A stretch of 64,000 bases of DNA from Pullulanibacillus sp. KACC 23026 (GCF_029094525.1 NZ_CP119107.1:1-64000); one strand, 5' to 3'. Shown: positions 18,783-28,429, counted from the stretch's first letter. Notes: generated by a model from the sequence alone, not told the origin. Translations and numbers: made by a program.

Positions 18783-19883
18783 ATGGCACTAACAACAGGG
18801 ATTGTGGGCTTGCCGAATGTGGGTAAGTCAACCTTATTTAATGCAATCACACAAGCGGGCGCCGAATCAGCAAACTATCCTTTTTGTACGATCGATCCAA
18901 ATGTCGGCCGTGTCAATGTTCCAGATAGACGATTAGACGCATTGACGGAGATGTATCATCCAAAAGAAACGATTCCAACCACGTTTGAATTTACTGATAT
19001 TGCTGGATTGGTCAAAGGGGCAAGTCAAGGAGAAGGGTTGGGCAATCAGTTTTTGGCCAATATTCGTCAATGTGATGCGATTTCGCATGTTGTCCGCTGC
19101 TTTGATGATAAAGACATTACGCACGTATCTGGTAAAGTGGACCCAATTGATGATATCACCACCATTAACCTTGAACTTATTTTAGCGGATTTGGAACAGG
19201 TTAATAAGCGAATTGGCCGAGTTGAAAAAATGGCTAAACAAAAGAATCAAGAAGCAGTGATTGAATTTTCAGCATTAGACAAGCTTAAAAATGCCTTTGA
19301 AAATGAGCTTCCTGCTCGTTCCGTTGAGCTGACGGAGGACGAGCTGCATGCGGTGCAGCACATGAATCTCTTAACGATGAAATCAATTCTTTATGTAGCC
19401 AATGTCTCTGAAGAAGATATTGCCTCTGGAGAAGAAAATGATTATGTGAAGCAGGTCCGTGAGTTTGCTCTCAAAGAAGGATCAGAAGTTGTCGTCATAT
19501 CTGCCAAAATTGAATCTGAGATTGCGGAGCTAGATGCTGAGGAGAAAGCGACTTTCCTTGAGGAATTAGGGATTGAGCGTTCCGGTCTCGATCAGCTTAT
19601 TGAAAAAAGTTATAAATTGTTAGGTCTTGAAACTTATTTTACTGCTGGTGAAAAAGAAGTCAGGGCATGGACGTTCAAAAAGGGAACTAAAGCACCTCAA
19701 GCGGCTGGTATTATCCATTCTGACTTTGAACGGGGATTTATTCGTGCAGAAGTCGTATCTTTTGATGATTTAATGGCAGCTGGATCATTGAATAAAGCAA
19801 AAGAAAATGGGAAGCTTCGCTCAGAGGGGAAAGAATATGTTGTAAAAGACGGAGATATCATTCACTTCCGTTTTAACGTCTAA
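18783..19883 (+). CDS. ychF: Redox-regulated ATPase YchF (OBG family)
   Basis: YchF is a conserved P-loop NTPase of the OBG group that prefers ATP and associates with ribosomes. The 366-residue product begins MALTTGIVGLPNVGKSTLFNAIT (P-loop). It then has DPNVGRVNVPD, the DIAGLVKGASQGEGLGNQFLANIR switch segment and a C-terminal TGS domain (GLETYFTAGEKEVRAWTF, then FIRAEVVSFDDL). The ATG at 18,783 is preceded by GAGGAGTG; the longer upstream frame is unlikely. A terminator and the rpsF operon follow. Confidence 0.97.
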   Translation: MALTTGIVGLPNVGKSTLFNAITQAGAESANYPFCTIDPNVGRVNVPDRRLDALTEMYHPKETIPTTFEFTDIAGLVKGASQGEGLGNQFLANIRQCDAISHVVRCFDDKDITHVSGKVDPIDDITTINLELILADLEQVNKRIGRVEKMAKQKNQEAVIEFSALDKLKNAFENELPARSVELTEDELHAVQHMNLLTMKSILYVANVSEEDIASGEENDYVKQVREFALKEGSEVVVISAKIESEIAELDAEEKATFLEELGIERSGLDQLIEKSYKLLGLETYFTAGEKEVRAWTFKKGTKAPQAAGIIHSDFERGFIRAEVVSFDDLMAAGSLNKAKENGKLRSEGKEYVVKDGDIIHFRFNV

Positions 19884-19939
19884 AGCTCTTTCTTCAGTTG
19901 ATAAACCTATTGATTTCAAAAAAATTTACTCTATATATA

Positions 19940-19972
19940 AAGGACAATCCGATTATTTGGATTGTCCTTTTG
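19940..19972 (+). terminator. Intrinsic terminator after ychF
   Basis: The arms AAGGACAATCC / GGATTGTCCTT enclose a GATTATTT loop, and a T-run follows. The end of the T-run doubles as the -35 region of the next promoter. Confidence 0.9.
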
Positions 19973-19997
19973 CAATCTAGTCGATTTGTGCTATAAT
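19970..19997 (+). promoter_or_regulatory. Promoter of the rpsF-ssb-rpsR operon
   Basis: -35 TTGCAA (19,970-19,975) and -10 TATAAT (19,992-19,997) are separated by 16 bases. They direct transcription into a leader of about 65 nt. Confidence 0.72.
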
Positions 19998-20004
19998 ATA
20001 GTTC

Positions 20005-20069
20005 TGTGAGTGAGAGATACTTACTCCTTGCTCCTTCGGGGGCCGTTAGTCCAAAGGGAGGTGACCAGC
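20005..20069 (+). promoter_or_regulatory. Candidate S6:S18 ribosomal-protein leader RNA
   Basis: The short leader before rpsF has arms such as CTCCTT/AAGGGAG around a segment CGGGGGCCGTTAGTCC. In many bacteria an S6:S18 complex binds a small leader with a conserved CCG bulge here and represses the operon. Position and the CCG-containing loop fit, but I could not verify the fold. Confidence 0.4.
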
Positions 20070-20363
20070 GTGCGTAAATATGAAATCATGTACATTTTGC
20101 GACCAGATCTTGAAGAGGATGCACAGCAAGCAGCGAAAGAAAATCTTGCAAAGATCCTAACTGATAATGGCGCAGAAATCAATGACGTACAAGAGATGGG
20201 CAAGCGTCGTTTAGCTTATGAAATTAATGACTTCAACACCGGTGTTTACACTGTTCTATATGTAACAGCAGGTACTGAAGCAATTAACGAATTCGACCGT
20301 CTATCTAAGATCAATGAATCTGTACTTCGTTTTATGATCATTAAAGACGAGAGAGAACAGTAA
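20070..20363 (+). CDS. rpsF: 30S ribosomal protein S6
   Basis: S6 binds S18 on the platform of the small subunit. The 97-residue product [17 protein letters not shown] has the family stretch [13 protein letters not shown] and ends [21 protein letters not shown]. The GTG at 20,070 is preceded by the very strong site AAAGGGAGGTGA and gives the expected N-terminus. The 20 residues encoded upstream in frame are leader RNA, not protein. It is the first gene of rpsF-ssb-rpsR. Confidence 0.97.
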   Translation: MRKYEIMYILRPDLEEDAQQAAKENLAKILTDNGAEINDVQEMGKRRLAYEINDFNTGVYTVLYVTAGTEAINEFDRLSKINESVLRFMIIKDEREQ

Positions 20364-20385
20364 TTATTTTGAGGGAGAGGTTCTG

Positions 20386-20913
20386 ATGATTAATCGAGTG
20401 GTGTTGGTTGGCCGGTTAACACGAGACCCTGAATTACGTTATACGCCAAACGGAGTGGCTGTTGCTAACTTTACAATTGCTGTCAATCGCCCTTTTTCTA
20501 ATCAGCAAGGAGAGCGCGATGCCGATTTTATCTCAATCGTGGTATGGCGCAGACAAGCTGAGAATGTGGCTAATTTTGTTGGCAAGGGTAGTTTAGTAGG
20601 GATTGATGGCCGGCTTCAAACGCGCAGTTATGATAATAATGAAGGTAAACGTGTTTATATTACAGAAGTTGTCGCAGATAGTGTTCAATTTTTGGAATCA
20701 AAAGGACAAAGAGGTACAGCACCATCAGGGGCTACCCCTTATCAATCATCAGGATCAGGCTCTCAAGCTAATTATCAACAACCATCAGGTGGAGCTCCAA
20801 AACGTAATCAGGGTCAAGGCTCTAATCCGTTTGAAGATCCATTTGGAAATGATGATCCGTTTGCTAATGATGGCAAACCTATAGATATTTCCGATGATGA
20901 CTTACCATTTTGA
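20386..20913 (+). CDS. ssb: Single-stranded DNA-binding protein
   Basis: SSB coats single-stranded DNA in replication and repair. An N-terminal OB fold of about 105 residues ([52 protein letters not shown]) is followed by a Gly/Ser/Gln/Asn-rich linker. The acidic tip is DISDDDLPF, the docking motif for partner proteins. Total length is 175, typical of Bacillus SsbA. It lies between rpsF and rpsR, the conserved operon order. Confidence 0.98.
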   Translation: MINRVVLVGRLTRDPELRYTPNGVAVANFTIAVNRPFSNQQGERDADFISIVVWRRQAENVANFVGKGSLVGIDGRLQTRSYDNNEGKRVYITEVVADSVQFLESKGQRGTAPSGATPYQSSGSGSQANYQQPSGGAPKRNQGQGSNPFEDPFGNDDPFANDGKPIDISDDDLPF

Positions 20914-20933
20914 TAGACAAAGGAGGGATACGC

Positions 20934-21161
20934 ATGGCACGTCGTGGACGCGGTAAACGTCGTAAAGTGTGTTACTTTACGGTTAACAATATTACCTATA
21001 TTGACTACAAACAAGTTGATTTACTCAAGCGTTTCGTTTCCGAGCGTGGTAAAATCTTACCTCGCCGTGTAACAGGAACTAGCGCTAAGTACCAACGTCA
21101 ATTGACTGTTGCGATCAAACGCGCACGTCAAATGGCTTTGTTACCATATACGACTGAATAA
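20934..21161 (+). CDS. rpsR: 30S ribosomal protein S18
   Basis: The 75-residue basic protein [20 protein letters not shown] has the S18 signature [27 protein letters not shown] and the ending [22 protein letters not shown]. The ATG at 20,934 follows AAAGGAGG. A cysteine at position 13 is retained. A 44-base piece of this gene (21,003-21,046) is found again at 21,893-21,936. Confidence 0.97.
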   Translation: MARRGRGKRRKVCYFTVNNITYIDYKQVDLLKRFVSERGKILPRRVTGTSAKYQRQLTVAIKRARQMALLPYTTE

Positions 21162-21169
21162 AAATATAG

Positions 21170-21211
21170 AATAGGCATTTTAGGGGATAACCTTAAAGTG
21201 CCTATTTTTTA
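21170..21211 (+). terminator. Intrinsic terminator after rpsR
   Basis: The arms AATAGGCATTTTA / TAAAGTGCCTATT enclose a short loop, followed by TTTTTT. Confidence 0.85.
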
Positions 21212-21241
21212 TGGGGATTTGTAAATATAATTTGAAGAAGT

Positions 21242-21818
21242 ACTCAGGGACTTATACTCGCTCCCTACCAAAAGGCAATGGATGAAGTTAATAAAGAAAT
21301 CGGTTCTAATTACTTCATTCCTGCTAATTCTGAAGAAGAAGTTTATAACAATATTAAAGATATGAGTGTTTCACATGTTAAAAATCAGTTGATTGAAGAA
21401 TATCAAAATCAAAACAATACACCTTCAACCTCACAGATCGATTCCCCTATGAAAAAAGAGTAGTAGCGTTCACTCCAGTGCAACCGTTACTAGCCATTTA
21501 TTAATCCAACCTGACAGTATCTCTCAAAGTATAGAGCAAACTTATCCTATACAATACAACTCTAAAATGTACCTAGATTCTACTGTTTTCAGTGGAACGG
21601 GAGCAGTAGGGACGTTTACTTATAACAGTATACAAGATTATGGTTCAGAATGGTCTGCAAGTAATACGGGTTATCATTTTAGTGTTTCTAGCAGCTCTCA
21701 CTCATTGAGTAGCGACAGGAAATCTTGCACAGTTAAACTAACTGGTTACCCTGTTGATCCAAATGGTTTTTCTCTCGCTACTGAAATTTTTGCAACTCAT
21801 ACCTTTAGTGCAAATTAA
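21242..21818 (+). pseudogene. Frameshifted gene remnant, probable secreted or surface protein
   Basis: Two open stretches appear to be one former gene. The first (21,242-21,463) reads LILAPYQKAMDEVNKEIGSN and ends PMKKE-stop. The second, in another frame and open from 21,453, reads SVHSSATVTSHLLIQPDS and ends LATEIFATHTFSAN. The frame switches at a run of six As (about 21,452-21,457); five As would join them. The 5' end lacks a start and signal sequence. The downstream part is rich in Ser, Thr and aromatic residues, like an exported beta-rich protein. I do not recognise the family. Confidence 0.5.
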
Positions 21819-21892
21819 AAATCGTTTGAAGAAGCCTTTATGATTTTATAAATTTGCAATCCTAATAAACAGAGAACCACTAAATTAATGTC

Positions 21893-21936
21893 GACTACAA
21901 ACAAGTTGATTTATTAAAGCGTTTCGTTTCCGAGCG
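21893..21936 (+). repeat. Duplicated fragment of rpsR
   Basis: Forty-two of 44 bases match 21,003-21,046 inside rpsR, starting GACTACAAACAAGTTG and ending TTTCCGAGCG. The copy has no start, no downstream frame and no ribosome site. It marks the right edge of the decayed segment inserted after rpsR. Confidence 0.88.
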
Positions 21937-22840
21937 AGTATTCTAGTGGGGAGAGAAGGAAACAAGGAGAAATTTATGATCAGAAATGGCGAAAATAGAA
22001 ATGAAAATAGGGCTCGAAGGCAAAGCGTAATACCGGAAAGGAAAATCCACGTGCCTCCTCTGTGCTAACCTTATTTAGATGAATGCACGCTCTGAGTTAG
22101 TGGAAAGGCCTTTATACGGAAAGATAAAATATGAAAACCCACGAATATCAGAATGCTAACCGCAGTAGAGATTTTTGCCTTCGTACCGTGTCTTTATTTT
22201 GTGTAAGAAAAGGAGGAGATTTCATTCTCAGTTTTAAAGAGTATCCCAATCTCAGGATTGCCCGTCAAGGAAGTCACTTGACCGACAATCCTGAGATTGA
22301 GAAGTAATTCACTAAGCTGAGAAGGAAAAAGCTATAGCTATAAAAGGCTATAAAACTACATCAACAGAAATCAAGTTGATTGAAGCAAAAGGTGCGAGAC
22401 TCCTACGGGAATAGCACGTGTCCGAAGATCCACTTGGGAACATCGTTTTCCAATTCACAAGTTAGCTGAGGCCGTGCCAGTGGAAAGCGAGCATCCTGTA
22501 GCGAAAAGCAACAACCAGTCAACTTCAATCACAAAAATGAAGCCATAAAATGCTTCTCCTATTAGAGGTGCCTAAAAACGGAGTCAACACCCAAATTTGA
22601 GTGGGGGCCTTGACCGTTTCGTTCATATCAGGAGGATTGGCCGTTCGTCTGCGGCAAGCGAGAGAATTCCCACATTGATTAAACAATCCCCCCTTTTTGT
22701 TAAACGTTTAAACAAAAAAACGTGTGAAGAAAAATTCATGGGCTAAGTCTATACTTGGGATGAGGGGAGTCGCGGGGTTAACCATTTTGTGCTTTGGTTT
22801 GAATTATTAAAGTAAGAATAATTAAAAATTATGTTAAAAT
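21937..22840. other. Non-coding accessory gap downstream of rpsR fragment
   Basis: I see no credible gene here. The stretch holds a near-perfect long hairpin (22,247-22,299), an R3 repeat relative (22,390-22,517) and a second imperfect hairpin near 22,574-22,618 (ACGG...TCAA / TTGA...CCGT). It also holds a palindrome TTAAACGTTTAA at 22,700-22,711, about 180 bases upstream of the asparaginase start. Confidence 0.6.
22390..22517. repeat. Dispersed repeat family R3, copy 2 (degenerate)
   Basis: It opens with GTGCGAGACTCCTACGGGAATAGC and closes with CAGTGGAAAGCGAGCATCCTGTAGC, matching the outer blocks of the copy at 7,273. The middle has diverged and carries an inserted stretch around CACTTGGGAAC. 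Confidence 0.65.
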
Positions 22841-22892
22841 TAAGTTGAAAGGGATTACTTTAAGATCTATAGAAGGAATTTGGGAGGGGTTT

Positions 22893-23903
22893 ATGGTGAG
22901 TAAGCCAGTTGAGGTTTATAGAGGTCAATACTTAGAAAGTACCCATGAGATTCATATTGCCGTAACAAATGATAAAGGTGAATTGCTTTATTATTATGGT
23001 GATTCAGATCGGCCTACTTTTGGCAGATCTTCTATGAAACCTTTTCAAGCCGTTCCTCTTATTGAAACAGGAGCAGCTGAAACCTTTAATTATGGCAAAA
23101 AAGAGATTTCATTAAGCTGTGCCTCTCATAGCGGGGAAACTATACATAGGTCAACCGTTCTTGATATTCTTGAAAGAATTGGTTTGGAAGAGAATGCTTT
23201 GCAATGCGGAACACATATTCCTAGGGATATAGAAAGCTATAATGAACTAATTAGAAGCGGGAAAGAATTAACGCCGGTTTTTAGTAATTGTTCAGGGAAG
23301 CATTCTGGAATGCTTGCAACGGCAGTTAAGATGAACGAAGATATAGAAACGTATAGAGAGATTAGCCACCCGGTTCAAAAGCGGATTTTGACCGCCATTT
23401 CTGCGGTTTGTGAATTCCCTGTTGAGGAGATTGGCTTGAGCGTAGATGGATGCGGCGTGCCGGTTCATCAATTGCCAATAAAAAACATCGCGCTTGGTTT
23501 CGCACGATTAGCTTCATTAAATAACAACGATTTTCCTCATAGAAGAACACTTTCAGTCATCGCTGAAGCTATGGTAAGTTTTCCGGAGATGGTTGGTGGA
23601 ACCGATCGCTTTGATACGGACTTAATGAAGGTTTATAAGGGAAGATTGGTTTCAAAAGCAGGCGCAGAAGCTGTTCAATGTATTGGCGATCGAGAAACAG
23701 GGCTTGGGATTGCCATAAAAATCGAGGATGGCGGGGCCAGAGCGACCAGTGCTGTAGCTATGGAGGTCCTTAGACAATTGAAGATAGGGACAGAGAAGGA
23801 ATTTGCAAGTCTTGAACAATACGTTACGCCTCCTGTTCTGAACATGAGAAAGGACAAAATTGGCGTCATTAAAACTAATTTTGAATTGAAAAAGAACAAA
23901 TAG
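22893..23903 (+). CDS. Asparaginase family protein (L-asparaginase II type)
   Basis: The 336-residue protein belongs to the PF06089 (rhizobial-type L-asparaginase II) family, predicted to hydrolyse L-asparagine to aspartate and ammonia. Visible family segments are FGRSSMKPFQAVPLIE (catalytic Ser-Lys pair), LSCASHSGE, CGTHIP, NCSGKHSGMLA and VDGCGVPVHQLP. The ATG at 22,893 follows GGGAGGGG; the upstream TTG is not supported. No signal peptide is seen, so it is cytoplasmic. It stands alone between the decayed patch and the CDF gene. Confidence 0.9.
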   Translation: MVSKPVEVYRGQYLESTHEIHIAVTNDKGELLYYYGDSDRPTFGRSSMKPFQAVPLIETGAAETFNYGKKEISLSCASHSGETIHRSTVLDILERIGLEENALQCGTHIPRDIESYNELIRSGKELTPVFSNCSGKHSGMLATAVKMNEDIETYREISHPVQKRILTAISAVCEFPVEEIGLSVDGCGVPVHQLPIKNIALGFARLASLNNNDFPHRRTLSVIAEAMVSFPEMVGGTDRFDTDLMKVYKGRLVSKAGAEAVQCIGDRETGLGIAIKIEDGGARATSAVAMEVLRQLKIGTEKEFASLEQYVTPPVLNMRKDKIGVIKTNFELKKNK

Positions 23904-24033
23904 GCACATCCCTTAAGAAGATCAATGTCTGATGATTAAAAAAATAGGGGCCATGCCCATGAGACTAGGGGAGTTTCTAAGAGCAGTCAACTCTAGATAC
24001 CCTGGTGATAAGGGCATTTGAGCCATGCATCAT

Positions 24034-24088
24034 AAAAAAAATCGCGCCAGCTTGGTTGTGCTTTTCACCAAAAAGGGCGATTTTTTTA
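24034..24088. terminator. Bidirectional terminator between asparaginase and CDF genes
   Basis: The arms AAATCGCGCC and GGGCGATTT are bordered by an A-run on the left and a T-run on the right, serving both converging genes. Confidence 0.82.
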
Positions 24089-24133
24089 TATAGTCAGCAG
24101 GGTCAAAGAATATGGAAATTTAAATATATTGGC

Positions 24134-25078
24134 TCAGGATCCTTCATTTTCCTTCGAAGGGGGTACAGATTTATCAGGTGGTTGTTGGTCTTCAGCATAC
24201 CAAGGATTTAAATGGATTAAAACCTCTTCCACATCTGGATAAGTCTCCATTATGGTATCGCGGATATAGCGGGTAATATCATGCCCCTCTTGGATTGTGA
24301 GCGTTCCTGGAATGCTGATCCGAATGTCGATTAAAATATAGTTACCGTGTTCGCGGGCGCGCAGCCGGTCTATCCGTTTTACTTGCGGCAGAGAGCATAT
24401 AATGGTTTGATAGCCCTGTTTAACCTCATCGGATACACTGCTTTCCATCAAAACCTGTATCGCCTTATTTCCCATTTCAAAGGCTACTTTTAAGATTAAC
24501 AGTGAAACGACGATGCCAGCAAAAGGATCACCGTACTCTGTAAAAGGGATTGAAAAAAGCTGTCCAATCCAAGCAACGCCGATCCCGACGACTGCGGCAA
24601 GGGATGCCCACACATCGGCTAAGTGGTCATAAGCTGTTGCCATCAAGCTTTTGCTTCTCATTTTTCGACCGACGCTGATCGTGTAAGAGTATAGAATTTG
24701 TTTCCAAATTAGAGAAACAAGTGCCGCACCAAGTGACCAAATAGTTGCTTGGTGTGGGGCTAGAAAGAGGGCGTGAACCGATTCATAAATGAGATAGACC
24801 CCGGCAAACCCTAATACGATAGCTACCACGACGGTGCCAATATCCTCAGCTTTTCCATGACCATAAGGGTGGTCTTTGTCAGCGGGCAGGCTTGCCACTT
24901 TCATGGATCCCAGTGTAGCAATTGACGCGATGACATCACCGCCATTATGAATCCCATCGGCTAATAAGGCTGTACTATTAAATAAGACACCCACGATAAT
25001 TTTGAGTGCAGTCAGGATAAAATTGCTGATTAGTCCAATCCAAGCTGTGAGCCAAGTGGAGGGAGCTTGTTTAGCCAT
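24134..25078 (-). CDS. Cation diffusion facilitator family metal exporter
   Basis: The 314-residue membrane protein exports divalent metals against protons. It has six membrane helices, metal-site motifs ALLADGIHNGGD and DHPYGHGKAED in the early part, and a second site around AYDHLADVWAS (residues about 150-160). A cytoplasmic C-terminal domain reads RAREHGNYILIDIRISIPG...HDITRYI. It resembles the B. subtilis manganese exporters MneP/MneS in general plan, but the metal cannot be fixed by eye. The ATG at 25,078 follows GAGGTGATC. The leader contains a terminator-like hairpin. Confidence 0.92.
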   Translation of the reverse strand: MAKQAPSTWLTAWIGLISNFILTALKIIVGVLFNSTALLADGIHNGGDVIASIATLGSMKVASLPADKDHPYGHGKAEDIGTVVVAIVLGFAGVYLIYESVHALFLAPHQATIWSLGAALVSLIWKQILYSYTISVGRKMRSKSLMATAYDHLADVWASLAAVVGIGVAWIGQLFSIPFTEYGDPFAGIVVSLLILKVAFEMGNKAIQVLMESSVSDEVKQGYQTIICSLPQVKRIDRLRAREHGNYILIDIRISIPGTLTIQEGHDITRYIRDTIMETYPDVEEVLIHLNPWYAEDQQPPDKSVPPSKENEGS

Positions 25079-25114
25079 CTATGATCACCTCAGGCTGAGT
25101 ATGGGTTCGAGCAA

Positions 25115-25150
25115 ATAAAAACGACCCAAGGAATATAGGGTCGTAAATGT
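25115..25150 (-). terminator. Hairpin with T-run in the leader of the CDF gene
   Basis: On the minus strand the stem ACGACCC / GGGTCGT is followed by TTTTTA, about 40 bases before the CDF start. A -10-like TATAAT (minus strand, 25,237-25,242) lies further upstream. Since no other minus-strand gene precedes it here, this may be an attenuator in the CDF leader. Confidence 0.55.
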
Positions 25151-25479
25151 GATTGTGCAAGTGAAATCAAATGTAACTTAAACTCCACATGTATACTTAA
25201 TAATAAGTGTTCCTATAATGCCAATATTCCTATCCAATTATACCTTAAATGACGTTTGAAGTGGGAAACTATGTTGGTGCAAAGATTTAAAATTTTACCC
25301 TAATTAAGTGTGTTGATCGTCATAACGGCATTCAGGCTGATTTTTCATTCAGAATTCATTTAAAAAATAGGGTGCAAATGGATCCTAAAATTTTAATACA
25401 ATTGCTCTATGAACAGGAAACAACTAGAATAGAGAGACAAGTCATTTTTAGTTAGAGAACGGATAAATTGTAAAAGCAG

Positions 25480-26433
25480 GTGAGAGTGTTGGCCAATCGA
25501 ACAAGAATGATCACAGAAGGGGCAGCCTCGACGGTTTTATTTGTCATTATTTTATTGCTTACCTCTTATGTTCCAATCATTGGGATCATCAGTATATTTC
25601 TTCTGCCTATTCCGATCATGTATTTCACTTCTAAACAAGGATATAAGTCAGGACTCATTGTGTTCTTGTCTTGTTTTATTATTACCATCTTGGTAACGGA
25701 CCTATTAAGGGCATGTGTTGCGGTCTTTTTTCTTCTCATAGGACTGGTGATGGGAGAGCTTTTAAAGCGAAAATGCTCCGCCATTCAACTCTTGATTGCG
25801 GGAACATGTTCCAATATAGTAGTATTACTAATTGCTTATGGGATTTGTGCGTTCCTTTTTCATATTAATCCTATTAACTGGATAACCAATCAGATTTTAA
25901 AGAGTATCGACCTTACCTTGAAAATGAGCCCTTATTTACAGGGCAATAAGGATGCGATGAAGCAATTTGAAGCCATGCGTGCTCAAGCCAAGAATATGTC
26001 GCAGCTTGCTCCGGCGTTGCTAGTTGCCATTTCTGCGATGTATGCGTTAATTATTGAAATTTTATCCGGTGCTGTCCTTAAACGATTAAGAGTCCCATTT
26101 CCAAAGTGGCAGCCATTTCGAGAATGGCGGTTTCAGCGTCAACTGGTCTGGTACTATCTCGGAGATCTTATTTTAATGTATTGGGTTGGAGATAAATGGG
26201 GTTCTACAGGATCAATGGTTTTCTATAATATCTTTTATATTCTAGAGATTATCATGGTGATTCAGGGATTAGCCTTTATTTATTACTTTTTTTATCAGAG
26301 GAAACAAGGGTTATTATTTCCAAATTTGATAACTGTTTTTTCTATTCTTATTCCTCCAGTCCTTTATATTGTTCTCATATTAGGTATAATTGACTTAGGA
26401 TTCGACTTCAGGTCTCGAATCAAGAGTAGATAA
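25480..26433 (+). CDS. yybS: YybS family membrane protein (DUF2232)
   Basis: The 317-residue protein has about eight hydrophobic segments and belongs to the DUF2232/YybS family, related to membrane components of ECF-type or energy-coupling systems; the function is not established. It sits directly before gdpP-rplI-dnaC, the B. subtilis order yybS-yybT-rplI. Start choice is uncertain: GTG at 25,480 or 25,486, or TTG at 25,489. The sequence AGGTGAGAG overlaps the first two and could serve the last. Confidence 0.88.
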   Translation: MRVLANRTRMITEGAASTVLFVIILLLTSYVPIIGIISIFLLPIPIMYFTSKQGYKSGLIVFLSCFIITILVTDLLRACVAVFFLLIGLVMGELLKRKCSAIQLLIAGTCSNIVVLLIAYGICAFLFHINPINWITNQILKSIDLTLKMSPYLQGNKDAMKQFEAMRAQAKNMSQLAPALLVAISAMYALIIEILSGAVLKRLRVPFPKWQPFREWRFQRQLVWYYLGDLILMYWVGDKWGSTGSMVFYNIFYILEIIMVIQGLAFIYYFFYQRKQGLLFPNLITVFSILIPPVLYIVLILGIIDLGFDFRSRIKSR

Positions 26434-26458
26434 ATATAGGAGCTTGGGAGCTGAAGGT

Positions 26459-28429
26459 ATGTCAAATGACAGGAAACCAGGTTGGCAAAGTTTCCCGATA
26501 ATGGCTATTACGGCGATTAGCATTTTTTATATACTATGGACGTGCCTATTCAATTGGATTTTGGGAATCGTTGGATTGGTTGTCTTCATCGTGTCTGCTT
26601 ATTTGGCTAATGTATATAAAAATAGAGAGAAGCAAGACCTTGAAGCCTATGTATCCACTCTGTCCCATCGAGTGAAAAAAGTCGGAGAAGAAGCTCTTCT
26701 TGAGATGCCAATAGGTATTTTATTATATAGTGATCAACAGGTTATAGAATGGATGAACCACTATCTTGTCTCGATAACCGGAGAAAAGTCCTTAATTTCT
26801 CAGTCGCTCAATCTTATTTCAGATACCCTCATTCCTTTCATTAAAAGTGATCGGAAAGAAGAAATATTGGTGATTAATCGCCGCCGTTATCGAGTGATGC
26901 CGCATCGTGAGGAGCGATTGCTGTATTTCTTTGACATTACTGAAGCTGAAGAAATTAAAGGGCGTTATCAGGCCGAAAAAACTGTATTTGGTATCATTTA
27001 TTTAGATAATTATGATGAGGTCACTCAAGGGTTAGACGATCAGATTCGCAGTAAGCTTAACAATGAAGTGACAAACATTATTAAACAATGGAGCCTTGAA
27101 CACGGGATCTATTTTAAACGATTCTCATCAGATCGTTTTTTTGCGGTTCTGAATGAGGATATTTTGAAGGAATTAGAAAAAACACGTTTTGATATCTTAG
27201 ACCGTGCAAGAGAGGTCACCGCAAAAGAGACGATCCCTCTGACACTTAGTATAGGTGTTGGCGCAGGGGCAACCGATCTGCTCGAATTGGGTCAACTCAC
27301 ACAGTCGGCTCTGGATCTTGCCTTAGGGCGAGGCGGTGATCAAGTGGCGATTAAGTTTCCATCAGGTAAGGTTCAATTTTATGGTGGAAAGTCCAATCCA
27401 GTTGAAAAACGAACTAGAGTGCGGGCACGTGTTATCTCACAGGCCTTGTCTGAGTTGATCCATGAGAGTGATCAAGTGTTTGTTATGGGGCATCAACAGC
27501 CTGATATGGATGCAATCGGTGCGGGTATTGGTATTCTCAAAATCGTTGAGGCTAACGAGGCAAAAGGCTCGATTGTAATCGATCCAAATGACTATGGTCC
27601 TGGTGTCATTCGCCTTATTGAAAAGCTTCAAGAAAGCGAGCGGATCTGGTCACAGGTCGTAACGCCTGATGTCGCTTATGAGTCACTCACAGCTAATACA
27701 TTAGTCGTTGTTGTGGATACACATAAGCCTAGCCTGGTTGTGGATCAACGTCTTCTTAGCAAAACGGACCGGGTAGTGGTCATTGATCACCATCGCCGCA
27801 GTGAGGACTTTATTAAGGACCCTGTGCTTGTATATATGGAGCCTTATGCATCGTCAACAGTAGAACTTGTTACAGAACTCCTTGAATATCAGCCTAAGAA
27901 ATTTCATTTAGATATTATTGAAGCGACAGCGATGCTTGCAGGGATTACAGTTGATACAAAGAACTTTACCCTTAGAACGGGATCCAGAACGTTTGATGCG
28001 GCATCGTATTTAAGGGCTCATGGCGCCGATACAATATTGGTTCAAAAACTGCTGCGAGAAGATATTAATCAATTCAATGATCGAGCCGAACTCATACGCA
28101 GTACGATTCTATATCGCGAGCATTTGGCCATTGCAGTGGGGCAGGAAAACAAAACGTATGATCAAGTGTTATTAGCCCAGACGGCGGACACACTCCTTAC
28201 CATGAATGGAATAAAAGCCGCATTTGTGATTGCAGTAAGGCCGGACAACCGAGTTGGTATCAGTGCCCGCTCACTTGGAGAAATTAATGTCCAAATCTTG
28301 ATGGAAGAAATGGGCGGCGGCGGGCATTTAACTAATGCTGCAACCCAAATAGCGTGTACAATTGAAGAAGCAAAGAATACTTTAATAGATGTCATCGATT
28401 CATATTTTGAAGGAGGAGAAGACGCATGA
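26459..28429 (+). CDS. gdpP: Cyclic-di-AMP phosphodiesterase GdpP
   Basis: GdpP (YybT) degrades the second messenger c-di-AMP at the membrane. Two N-terminal helices (residues about 10-60) are followed by a PAS-like domain and a degenerate GGDEF domain ([18 protein letters not shown] region). A DHH domain follows with DMDAIGAG and DHHRRSEDF, then DHHA1 with [13 protein letters not shown] chose the ATG at 26,459 after GGGAG. The stop overlaps the rplI start (ATGA), coupling the two. Confidence 0.96.
   Translation: MSNDRKPGWQSFPIMAITAISIFYILWTCLFNWILGIVGLVVFIVSAYLANVYKNREKQDLEAYVSTLSHRVKKVGEEALLEMPIGILLYSDQQVIEWMNHYLVSITGEKSLISQSLNLISDTLIPFIKSDRKEEILVINRRRYRVMPHREERLLYFFDITEAEEIKGRYQAEKTVFGIIYLDNYDEVTQGLDDQIRSKLNNEVTNIIKQWSLEHGIYFKRFSSDRFFAVLNEDILKELEKTRFDILDRAREVTAKETIPLTLSIGVGAGATDLLELGQLTQSALDLALGRGGDQVAIKFPSGKVQFYGGKSNPVEKRTRVRARVISQALSELIHESDQVFVMGHQQPDMDAIGAGIGILKIVEANEAKGSIVIDPNDYGPGVIRLIEKLQESERIWSQVVTPDVAYESLTANTLVVVVDTHKPSLVVDQRLLSKTDRVVVIDHHRRSEDFIKDPVLVYMEPYASSTVELVTELLEYQPKKFHLDIIEATAMLAGITVDTKNFTLRTGSRTFDAASYLRAHGADTILVQKLLREDINQFNDRAELIRSTILYREHLAIAVGQENKTYDQVLLAQTADTLLTMNGIKAAFVIAVRPDNRVGISARSLGEINVQILMEEMGGGGHLTNAATQIACTIEEAKNTLIDVIDSYFEGGEDA

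Noticed and set aside
23904-24033. Structured RNA after the asparaginase gene (GGGGCCATGCCC and following)
   Set aside because: Short GC-rich arms are present, but I could not match a known riboswitch and the downstream gene is on the opposite strand.
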